Below are positions 38,350-45,865 of a stretch of DNA of 64,000 nt, piece by piece; the stretch's first letter is position 1; each line of letters begins with the position of its first letter. The stretch lies in the NCBI RefSeq assembly GCF_025642255.1, contig NZ_CP106759.1:2507501-2571500 (forward strand), written 5' to 3'. This DNA is from Stenotrophomonas maltophilia (GTDB lineage Bacteria; Pseudomonadota; Gammaproteobacteria; Xanthomonadales; Xanthomonadaceae). A program made the translations under genes and the position numbers. The notes under the pieces were generated by a model. That model made no database searches. It had not been told where the DNA came from and saw nothing but the letters and a program-made list of their open reading frames with translations.

Positions 38350-39401
38350 CACTGCCCCGTCCCGGTACCCGGCAGCAACAGCACCAGGCCATGTTCGCGC
38401 GCCTCCGTGCCCGGCCGGCGCGATTGATACAACTGGGTGAAGTACGAGGTCAGCTTGACCATCAGCCACGGCTCGGCGTCGCACGGCACGAAACGCATGT
38501 CGATGTGTTCAAGCAGGAACTTGCGGGTCAGCCGCTGCAGGGCACGCCCCGGCTCGAAGCGGACGTCTGCCCGCGCACTGTAGAACACCACGATGTCCAG
38601 ATCGTTCGGCACGGCATTGGAGACGTCCACGAAGCTGCCGCCCACCAGACAGCAGTGCACCTGCACCACCTGCGCCAGGTCGGCGAGTGCGCGCCCCAGC
38701 GCCGCCAGCCGCACCCGGCGCAGGCTGCTGCCGCCGAACGCGCGCTCGAAGGCCGCACGGTCGGCCAGCCAGGGTGAGGCATTGCCCGGTGTACTGGCAG
38801 CGATGGGCAGCAGGTACTGCGGCAGGCCCGCATCCACGATGTGCTGGAAGGGGGTTTCCACGGCGCCGGCGGGCGCGGCACCGGCCGGTCGGGCAGCGGG
38901 CGCCGGGCCCGCAACGCCCAGGTAGGCACGGATGCGCCCTGCCTGTGCGCGCACCAGCGCGGCCTGGTCCGGGAACACCGCGACCGAGACGTAGGCGAAG
39001 CGGTCGGCCACTGAAAGTGAAAGCGCATCGAATGCCTTGCGCACTGCGATGCGCTCGTCGGCGGGGAAATCACGCTCCGGGAAGCGGGCGGCATCGGCCG
39101 ACGCCGCCGTCGGCGCCGAGCACCGCTGATACAACCCGGCGTTGACGATGGCCAGATCCAGATCGGAAAACGCGGGATCGAAAGCCGCGCCATCGCGCAG
39201 CGAAAAGCCGAAGCGGGCCGAGCCGACAATCTGCACATCGGCCACCGGCACCGCCAGCAGCTGGCTCACTCCCCGCAGCAGCGGCGCAAGGCTTTCGCTG
39301 TCGCCTGCACACAGTGCCGGCCCATCCAGCGCGGCCTCGGCGATCTGCTCGGCCGCCACACTGCGCGCGTGCTGTTCGCGAATCCATTCAGCGTAGTTCA
39401 T
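38349..39401 (-). CDS. Protein with two nucleotidyltransferase-like motifs
   Basis: 350 residues from MNYAEWIREQHARSVAAEQI. Two GS...D-x-D signatures appear: VGSARFGFSL (60-67) with SDLDLAIV (79-86), and VGGSFVDVSN (254-260) with NDLDIVVFYS (266-273). This suggests a duplicated pol-beta-type nucleotidyltransferase fold; the second half resembles the DUF6932-like group. Substrate is unknown. It heads a three-gene run with fic and the C39 transporter, each joined by TGATG overlap. It might modify precursors or make a nucleotide signal; both ideas are untested. Confidence 0.65.
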   Translation of the reverse strand: MNYAEWIREQHARSVAAEQIAEAALDGPALCAGDSESLAPLLRGVSQLLAVPVADVQIVGSARFGFSLRDGAAFDPAFSDLDLAIVNAGLYQRCSAPTAASADAARFPERDFPADERIAVRKAFDALSLSVADRFAYVSVAVFPDQAALVRAQAGRIRAYLGVAGPAPAARPAGAAPAGAVETPFQHIVDAGLPQYLLPIAASTPGNASPWLADRAAFERAFGGSSLRRVRLAALGRALADLAQVVQVHCCLVGGSFVDVSNAVPNDLDIVVFYSARADVRFEPGRALQRLTRKFLLEHIDMRFVPCDAEPWLMVKLTSYFTQLYQSRRPGTEAREHGLVLLLPGTGTGQ

Positions 39402-39570
39402 CAGGCATCCAGGCCAACGGTGGAACGTCTCAACGCTAGCATATCCACGCGTCGGGCTTGTGCACGCAGCCCCGCAAATACATGCCTGAACAGGCAGCGC
39501 AATGCGTCGGACCAGTACCGCTGCCGCAGAGCGTGGTCTACTGTCGTCCCCCAAGGATGAGGCACATCGC

Positions 39571-40215
39571 ATGATCCACCCCCGTTCCGCGCTCGGAAGC
39601 GCGTTGCCGCTGGCCCTGCTGGCCCTGCTCTCGGCCTGCCAGAGCGAGAAGGTCGGCGAGTTCTTCAACCCTCCGCAGGAGGTGCAGGCGCACAGCGAGT
39701 TCCGTGTCAGCGGGCTGCCGGCGCTGGCCTACCCGAACCTGGTCTCGTCGGCTTCGGTGGAAGGCGGGCAGGCCCGCGTCGATGGCAACGGCCCTGGTTA
39801 CATGGATCTCCAGTTCTTCCCCATCACCTCCGCCGATGCGCTGGACAGCACCGACGCTGCGTGGGCCCGGCAATCGCAGTACCGCGCGCCGGATCTTTCC
39901 GGTATCGACTTCAGCACGCAGTTCGCCTTCCTGGTGGCGCACCCGGAGCTGTCCGGCTATGCCGCGATGACCAGCGGCCAGTACGCCACGTTCTTCAGCA
40001 CGGTGAAGGTGGCGTACCTGGACGACCGCGTCGTGGTGCATCTGGACGCCAGCCGGCTGGGCAACATCAATCCGATCACGGCCCTGGGCAGCCCCTGGGC
40101 CGGCAAGCTGTACACCCTTGAACGGCGCGGCCGGACACAGCTGGAAGTGAAGCTTTACGAGAACCGCTACCGGTTCACGCTGGTGCCGGACACCGCGCCT
40201 CCGATGGCGCCCTAG
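39571..40215 (+). CDS. Putative lipoprotein
   Basis: 214 residues. The signal peptide ends in the lipobox LSAC (LALLALLSACQSEKVGEFFN). The mature protein has no Cys and is rich in Ala, Tyr and strand-like stretches (GYMDLQFFPITSADALDSTD, YATFFSTVKVAYLDDRVVVH). No family recognised. Start 39571 is supported by AAGGATGAGG upstream. It converges with, and overlaps by a few bases, the next gene on the other strand. Confidence 0.7.
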   Translation: MIHPRSALGSALPLALLALLSACQSEKVGEFFNPPQEVQAHSEFRVSGLPALAYPNLVSSASVEGGQARVDGNGPGYMDLQFFPITSADALDSTDAAWARQSQYRAPDLSGIDFSTQFAFLVAHPELSGYAAMTSGQYATFFSTVKVAYLDDRVVVHLDASRLGNINPITALGSPWAGKLYTLERRGRTQLEVKLYENRYRFTLVPDTAPPMAP

Positions 40216-40667
40216 CGGACCTTGTACAGCACCGCGGCGCCAGGGCGCGGCTCGAAGGCCGGCACGATCTGCTGGCTCAGCGCCCTGCCCTGGGCATCCC
40301 ACACCAGGGTTTCCACCGGGTACTCGTCCTTGCGCGTCATCGCGTCGATCTGGCCGATGACCACGGTCGCTGCCGCTGGAACGTCCGGGTTCCAGCCGAA
40401 CACACCTACCCGGCCGTAGAACACGGCCGGCGCGCTGGCGTCCAGGCGCCGGTCCGGGCACATCACCAGGCCACGATCCAGCATCACCCGCAGCGCGCCG
40501 ACCGGGACCTTCTTCACCGTGGGCGTGGTGCGCTCGGCGCTGTGGCCGGGGCAGACATTGGCGGCGCGGGTGACCATGTGTTCGGCCACCTCGCGATCAG
40601 ACTGGGCGCAGGCCAGCGTGGGGGCGAGGCAGAGTGCGAGCAGCGTGAGCGAGGACATCCGGGTCAT
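40212..40667 (-). CDS. Exported hypothetical protein
   Basis: 151 residues from the ATG at 40667. Signal peptide MTRMSSLTLLALCLAPTLAC with cleavage near CAQS. Two Cys follow in the mature part (NVCPGHSAERTT, GLVMCPDRRL), probably a disulfide. GRVGVFGWNPDVPAAATVVI and EYPVETLVWDAQGRAL look like a small beta domain. The reading frame stays open further upstream but that part is not secretory. Function unknown. Confidence 0.7.
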   Translation of the reverse strand: MTRMSSLTLLALCLAPTLACAQSDREVAEHMVTRAANVCPGHSAERTTPTVKKVPVGALRVMLDRGLVMCPDRRLDASAPAVFYGRVGVFGWNPDVPAAATVVIGQIDAMTRKDEYPVETLVWDAQGRALSQQIVPAFEPRPGAAVLYKVR

Positions 40668-40752
40668 TGCAGGTTCCTGTTCGGGGTGCGCAGCGACCTT
40701 AGCAATGGCGGACGGCGGAAATGCAAACGAGGCGTGAGGGACAACAGGCGGC

Positions 40753-41160
40753 TCAGGGAACGAGGCAGCGCTCGATCTGCAGCGACAGCGCATGGCAGGC
40801 ATCGAACATGCCATGGACCAGCGCCGCCGAGGGATAACAGTCGGGATCGTCGTTTTCCCGGGCCACGTGGGATGCCTGCAGCACTGCCGTCAGCGCGGTG
40901 ATACCGGATGCGCATCGGGTCGCCAGGGCCAGATCGAACGCACGCCCCGGGCTGAGGCGGGTTTCGGTCCAGGGCTGGCCATCCGCGCGCAGGTTCCTGC
41001 CATGGCCCAACAGATGAGTGAAGAACGCGGACGGTGGCGAGGACGCGGCGGCATCGCTGAGGGCGTCCTCCATCTTTTCAGCAAGGGTGTTGGGAAGATC
41101 ACGCAGCGCATCGCCGAGCAGGGCGTGCAGGCGGGGATAGTCGGGGCGCAGATCAGGCAT
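40753..41160 (-). CDS. Hypothetical protein (135 aa)
   Basis: Starts MPDLRPDYPRLHALLGDALR; GAGG lies 9 bases upstream. A mostly helical soluble protein: helices near LHALLGDALRDLPNTLAEKM, FFTHLLGHGRNL, RAFDLALATRCASGITALTA and ALVHGMFDACHALSLQIERC. No domain recognised. Such small helical proteins near accessory genes can be immunity or adaptor proteins but nothing here supports a specific role. Confidence 0.6.
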   Translation of the reverse strand: MPDLRPDYPRLHALLGDALRDLPNTLAEKMEDALSDAAASSPPSAFFTHLLGHGRNLRADGQPWTETRLSPGRAFDLALATRCASGITALTAVLQASHVARENDDPDCYPSAALVHGMFDACHALSLQIERCLVP

Positions 41161-41656
41161 GGCGGCAACCTCACAGATGGGCCACCCGCAAAGGCAAGGT
41201 GGCGGACGGTGCGGGTTGGCGTGCCGGATACATGCCGCAGGAAGCCGGCGGATCAGTGATCCCCACGCACCATCCGCCGTGAACTGGCAGAGTGATGCAT
41301 TGTCGCGATTGCAGTTTTCACCGCAACCGCGACGCCGCGCGTCATGTAAGTTCGGGACGCCAATCCCGGCCAGGGCGGGTGCCTTGGCGCGGCCATCGTT
41401 TGCCCTGCGCGGCCTCTGGAAAAGAGGCAGATGCGGCATTTGGCGCAGCACGCGACAGAGCGCCGCGAGTGAAGCATCAACTTGTGACCGCTTTCACTCG
41501 ACGTCGCTGACCGAGGCACGCCTGCGTTGATCCAGAACCCGCAGCACCACGGCGGGTCGCGACACAGTGCGGCCTGCCATCCGCCTCGCCGCCTATTCAG
41601 CCAACCCGACCTGAACCGGCGCATCATGGAGCCCTGGTCTGCAATGGAAGCGAACC
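41161..41656. other. 496-bp gap, no supported gene
   Basis: Upstream of the PAAR gene. A minus-strand frame at 41253-41627 has no ribosome binding site and an unlikely composition (many Arg, Trp, Cys). No terminator, promoter or repeat could be named. It may mark the left border of an accessory segment. Confidence 0.5.
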
Positions 41657-42874
41657 ATGGGACGGAACTGGATTGTGATGGGGGACCCGACCTCCAGCGG
41701 CGGACGGGTCATCACGGCCTCAAGTGAAACCGACATCGGCGGCATCGGCGTCGCGCGGGTCAGCGACAAGGCGACCTGCCCTACCCTGCATAAAGGCGTC
41801 TTTCCAATTGTTGAAGGCGATGCCACCTTGATGGTGGACGGCCAGCCGGTGGCGTTGCACGGCAGCGCGCTGGCCTGCGGCTGCCGGGTGTTGTCCAGCC
41901 AACAGGCCGCGGTGCATGTCACGGGGGGCGGAGGGGGTGGTGGCGGCGGCGGGGCCGCAGGCGGTGCCGGCAAGGCGGCCGCGGTCGCGGTCGCCAGCAC
42001 GGCCGCACAGCTGGCGCGCGCACTGCCCACCGCGTTCGATCAGGCCATCCGTTTTCTCGGCCTGCAGGGCGCACCGTTGGCCGAGGTGCCGTACACGCTG
42101 CATCTGGCCGATGGGCAGACCCTTTCCGGCACCACCAATGCGCAGGGCGAGACGGCGCGGGTATCGACCGCGCAGAGCCAGGCCATCGTGCGTGCCGAAC
42201 TGCGCCCGCCGACACAGCCGACCGGCTGCTGTGCGCGCACGGCACCGGCCAGCACCGACGAAGCAGAAGTGTTCGATGTGGACGGTGTGGTGACCACCGC
42301 CGAGGGCATGGGCACCTCCGTGGTACCGGTAAGTGCGCCTGGCCACGAACGCGCCATGACCGCCGGCGAGATCGAGATGGCACGCCTGGTGTTCGGCGAT
42401 GCAGTCGACTACAGCACCGTGAAAGTCCACAACCACGGCTACTGGATGTTCTTCGGCTTCCAGGACAAGGACACCGCCGTGACGCCCAACGGGCAGATGT
42501 ATTTCCCGAAGGGTATCTATCGGGAGGATTACTCGCTGGATACCGTGAGATTCCAGGCGTTCTTCATCCATGAGATGGCCCACGTCTGGCAGTATCAGCT
42601 TGGCTACAACGTCAAGCTGGTGCGGGCACCCCGGCCGAACATGAGCTACGACTACGTGCTTGACGAGACGCGGCTGCTGCATGACTACAACATGGAGGCC
42701 CAGGGTGACATTCTGGCGGACTACTTCCTCGTCACGTTCCGTGGCTCACAGTCGAGCATGAACAACACGCGTTATCGCGCGACGGCTGGCATCGGCGCAC
42801 AACTCGAGCGCGCGCTCTCCCAGTTCCTGGCCGACCGCAGCAGCAAGGACAACCTCCCGAGGACGACCCGATGA
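41657..42874 (+). CDS. PAAR-domain protein fused to a gluzincin-type metallopeptidase (T6SS effector candidate)
   Basis: 405 residues. N-terminal PAAR (about 1-90): IVMGDPTSSGGRVITAS, ATCPTLHKGVFPIVEGD, ALHGSALACGCRVL. PAAR proteins cap the VgrG spike of type VI secretion. A hinge of 10 Gly (90-99) and a carboxypeptidase-regulatory-like piece (TLHLADGQTLSGTTNAQGET) follow. The C-terminal domain has FFIHEMAHVWQYQ with His305, Glu306 and His309, and EAQGD (Glu347, Asp351), the HExxH...ExxxD gluzincin pattern, so a zinc peptidase toxin is likely. The two downstream genes look like its immunity proteins. Confidence 0.88.
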   Translation: MGRNWIVMGDPTSSGGRVITASSETDIGGIGVARVSDKATCPTLHKGVFPIVEGDATLMVDGQPVALHGSALACGCRVLSSQQAAVHVTGGGGGGGGGGAAGGAGKAAAVAVASTAAQLARALPTAFDQAIRFLGLQGAPLAEVPYTLHLADGQTLSGTTNAQGETARVSTAQSQAIVRAELRPPTQPTGCCARTAPASTDEAEVFDVDGVVTTAEGMGTSVVPVSAPGHERAMTAGEIEMARLVFGDAVDYSTVKVHNHGYWMFFGFQDKDTAVTPNGQMYFPKGIYREDYSLDTVRFQAFFIHEMAHVWQYQLGYNVKLVRAPRPNMSYDYVLDETRLLHDYNMEAQGDILADYFLVTFRGSQSSMNNTRYRATAGIGAQLERALSQFLADRSSKDNLPRTTR

Positions 42875-43386
42875 TGCGACTACAACTGCCGGTGGCTCTG
42901 CTGGGGCTGCTCCTGCCGATGATGGCCAGCTGCTCCTCGCCAGCCGGTCGCTACCAGCAGGCGACGATACAGAGCCGTGAGGGTGTGCCCTGCTTCGGCG
43001 TGCCCGATACCCATGAAACGCGCGTCAACGCCCCCCTTGTCACTGGCGTGTCCGTGATGGAAGTGGGCACCGGCGGCACCCCGCTATGGGAACATGATTT
43101 TCTGCGCGAGGGCACAACCGAACCTGCGCTGCCCCCCAGCCAGTGCCTCACCTACGGCGAGGGCGCGGCATCCGCCCCCGCGCTGCGGCCGGGCAAGCGC
43201 TACCAGGTGGAGATATGGGGGCGCACACCTGGCACGCCGGGCAAGAAGAATGAAGCACAGGCGCGTGTGTTCAGTGCCTGCTTCCACATGGTGGACGTGG
43301 CCGGCAAAAGCATGAAACCCGTCATATCGGACTGCGCGACTGCACTCTCGTCCGGACCGCCACCCGTACGCGAAGACGGCATGTAG
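42871..43386 (+). CDS. Lipoprotein, putative immunity protein to the PAAR-zincin effector (copy 1)
   Basis: 171 residues. Lipobox LPMMASC (Cys21). Mature sequence has PCFGVPDTHETR, WEHDFLREGTTEPALPPSQC, YQVEIWGRTPG and VFSACFHMVD; four Cys could form two disulfides. Its start overlaps the effector stop (ATGATG), a coupling typical of effector-immunity pairs. The envelope location fits protection against a peptidase delivered to the periplasm. A related protein follows. Confidence 0.72.
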   Translation: MMRLQLPVALLGLLLPMMASCSSPAGRYQQATIQSREGVPCFGVPDTHETRVNAPLVTGVSVMEVGTGGTPLWEHDFLREGTTEPALPPSQCLTYGEGAASAPALRPGKRYQVEIWGRTPGTPGKKNEAQARVFSACFHMVDVAGKSMKPVISDCATALSSGPPPVREDGM

Positions 43387-43413
43387 CAGATGCCACTTCG
43401 AGGTGACCCGTTG

Positions 43414-43950
43414 ATGCGACAGACGGTGGCCTTGGTGTTCCTGCTGTTGCCAATGATGGCCGCGGGTTCACAGCCACAGGGGACCTATCAGCGCGCCACG
43501 ATCCAGGCACACGATGGCGTACCGTGTCTTGGCGTGCCTGACACGCGTGAGACACGTGCTGCCCCGCCGATTATCGCAGGCGTGACAGTGACAGAAGTTG
43601 GCAAGGGACATCCGCCTGTCTGGCAGCGCATCTTTCTTCGCGAAGGGTCTACCGAGCCTGCGCTGGGTCCTGGTCAGTGTCTGCCGTACGGTCAGGAGGG
43701 AGAGCCTGCACTCGGCACAGCTTTGCGTGCGGGAAAGCACTATAGGGTGGTTGTTTCCGGCTACACCCCGGGTACCTCCGGCACCACGAATGGTGCGGAG
43801 AAGCGTGTGTTCAGCGCCTGCTTCTACATGGTGGAAGCGGCTGATGCTGTGAGACCTATCGAATCGGACTGCTCAACTGCGTCTTCTGCCGGCATGCCCT
43901 TGGGAAGGCGCAGAGTTCAATCCGAAACCCACGACAAACACCCTCGTTGA
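43414..43950 (+). CDS. Exported paralogue of the preceding protein, second putative immunity gene
   Basis: 178 residues from the ATG at 43414 (GAGGTG eight bases upstream). The signal MRQTVALVFLLLPMMAAGSQ lacks the lipobox Cys of copy 1, so this form may be soluble in the periplasm. It shares about half of its residues with copy 1: PCLGVPDTRETR, IFLREGSTEPALGPGQC, YRVVVSGYTPGTSG and VFSACFYMVE. Tandem immunity paralogues are common at T6SS effector loci and may protect against variant toxins. Confidence 0.7.
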   Translation: MRQTVALVFLLLPMMAAGSQPQGTYQRATIQAHDGVPCLGVPDTRETRAAPPIIAGVTVTEVGKGHPPVWQRIFLREGSTEPALGPGQCLPYGQEGEPALGTALRAGKHYRVVVSGYTPGTSGTTNGAEKRVFSACFYMVEAADAVRPIESDCSTASSAGMPLGRRRVQSETHDKHPR

Positions 43951-44003
43951 ACTAATCTTGATCAACCCAACCATGTAAATGCAATCGCGGGAAGGAGCAA
44001 GGG

Positions 44004-44864
44004 ATGCACTTCTTCTACTTGGACGAGTCGGGCGATACCGGCGCGAACTTGGCGGACGCCCAGCAACCAGTATTTGTGCTTGGAGGGGTCAACCTGCGCG
44101 ATGAAGGGTGGAACACAACCTACGCCGCTTTGTCCGACCTCCTCAACGACTATTTCGGCGGTGCACCTCCAGCTGCCTTCGAGCTACATGGGTGCGAGTT
44201 GCTTTCGCCCAATGGTGAAGGTCCCTTTGCGGGCCACCTGATTGAGCGGCGCTTGCAACTTGTACGAGATCTTCTCAGCGTAATCGAGTCGCGGAAGCAT
44301 CACGTCCACTACATTGCCATAGACAAGTCGAAACTTGCAGCCGCCCTCGCGATCAATGTCGCCGCCCTTCCCACCCACGCAAGCACGCCCTATACCCTCG
44401 CGTACGACTACATGATTACCGAGATCGACCATAGGGTTTCAGAAGGTCTGGGCCGCACAGCGAGGGGGATGCTGATTATCGACAAGAAGGATGAGCACAC
44501 TCATGCCATTGCGGAAATAACCCAACGACGCCGCTTCGGGAGTCCAGTGGCGTGCAGAACCAAGTGGATTGCCGAGTTCAGCTATCCCCTCGACTCGACA
44601 CGCAATCTCCTCGTCCAGCTGTCGGACCTAGTAATCCTCTGCCTCCGGCGCTTCTTTGAGATTGAGGGCGGGTACAAGCCGGACACCCCGGCGGTCGTAC
44701 GACAGTTCTATGCCGAGTGCTTTCGTCGGCTTTACCAAAGAACGCCAATTAAAAAGTTGGCTCTACATAAGGGCGCGGCGAATGCGACTCTCAACGCCCT
44801 GCTCGACGGCACGTGCTGCCGCCCAGCTCGCAACGTCGCCAAGAGGTACGGAATCCCCGCCTAA
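44004..44864 (+). CDS. DUF3800 domain protein
   Basis: 286 residues, good GGAAGGAG upstream. The N-terminal FFYLDESGDTG, the central GMLIIDKKDEHTHAIAEITQ and QLSDLVILCLRRFFEIEGG are DUF3800 hallmarks, a fold related to RNase H. These genes cluster on mobile elements and defence islands, and a defence role has been suggested. Codon use is less GC-biased than the core genes, fitting horizontal transfer. It lies between the T6SS effector cluster and the relaxase remnant. Confidence 0.87.
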   Translation: MHFFYLDESGDTGANLADAQQPVFVLGGVNLRDEGWNTTYAALSDLLNDYFGGAPPAAFELHGCELLSPNGEGPFAGHLIERRLQLVRDLLSVIESRKHHVHYIAIDKSKLAAALAINVAALPTHASTPYTLAYDYMITEIDHRVSEGLGRTARGMLIIDKKDEHTHAIAEITQRRRFGSPVACRTKWIAEFSYPLDSTRNLLVQLSDLVILCLRRFFEIEGGYKPDTPAVVRQFYAECFRRLYQRTPIKKLALHKGAANATLNALLDGTCCRPARNVAKRYGIPA

Positions 44865-44951
44865 CTCACGGTCGGCCTGGAGTGCCAGCTCCATGCCCCC
44901 CAGCCGCCTAGCAGCCCGACCGAACCTATCCATCAGTCGATAGACGAAAAA

Positions 44952-45687
44952 TCATTGGAGTCGTCCAGCCAGCTGGCTGTCCATGCCCTTTCGGGCCAGC
45001 GCGGTGGCCGCCTTGCCCAAGTGCTTGGTCGGCTCTCGAGACAAAGCCACTGCCTGGAGTTCGTCACCCCGATCCGACAGCGCATGAGCCTGCTCTGTCA
45101 AGCTGCGGCGGTCGATCGTGACCGTCAGGCCAGCCGCTTCAAGATGTGCGTTGTTTGTTTCCGCGACCATTTCCCGGACCCATTGGACTTTCACTTTTTC
45201 CAGACACGCCTCCGTCCAACTCTCTCGTCTTCTCCCCGAACCCGTCCGGTCCAATGCGCCTGGTGCTCGCCAACAAGTGGACATGATTGAGCCCCTCCGG
45301 GGTTCCTGGAGAGTGAATACTGGCTTGGATAGCGAGCTGGTAGCGATCCACCAGCGCCTCGGCAATGGAAAACGCCAGGTGTGTGCGCAGTTCGTCCGAA
45401 AGCTCATAGGGCAACGCCAGCTCGAACTCCGGGGATACTGTTGCGTCGCGGCGGCGCTCGGCCGCCCCCGCGAGCGCCCAGAGCTCGCCGGGCACTAAGG
45501 CCCAGTCGGGCGCATCTGGCGGCGCGATGCATAAGGTCTCAACGACCCCGCTCCGGCGGCGGTAGTCATGCTGCTGCCCGGTGGCGACATCGGACAGCAG
45601 CAAGCCACCTCGATAGGGGGCTGCGGCCACGGCGGATTGCCCTTTGCCTCGGCTGAACGTCTTAATCGCCGTGTGAAAGATACCCAT
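44952..45687 (-). pseudogene. MobA/MobL relaxase remnant (frameshifted, truncated)
   Basis: The start at 45687 is classic: MGIFHTAIKTFSRGKGQSAV then AAAPYRGG, with AGGAG upstream. The relaxase core includes LNHVHLLASTRRIGPDGFGE, with HVHLLASTR as the metal-binding HxH. The frame breaks in a run of five A at 45195-45199; with four A the protein would continue VSGKVKVQWVREMVAETNNA. It then ends at 44952, short of the usual C-terminal part. A further fragment of similar coding character may lie at 44870-44950 in another frame. Confidence 0.82.
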
Positions 45688-45760
45688 AGAAACTCCTAAG
45701 AAACAGAAGTCTTTATGGCTCATCTTTTGCCTTTGGCAAGCCTTGCAGAGGCTTGGGGTT

Positions 45761-45779
45761 CCAGGGGCGAAGCCCCTGG
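45761..45779. promoter_or_regulatory. Candidate oriT palindrome upstream of the relaxase remnant
   Basis: CCAGGGGC, loop GAA, GCCCCTGG, followed by CGCACGCATCC. An inverted repeat in the region just upstream of a mobA-type gene is where oriT lies in mobilisable plasmids and elements. No nick site could be assigned. Confidence 0.5.
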
Positions 45780-45865
45780 CGCACGCATCCGTCAAGATGC
45801 CTAAGTGCGCTCTCCTTGCTACTGCAGCCAGCGGAGCGGATATCTGTTGCTCAAGAATCTGCTGC

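Noticed and set aside
41253..41627. Minus-strand 124-codon frame in the gap before the PAAR gene
   Set aside because: No ribosome binding site and implausible Arg/Trp/Cys-rich composition.
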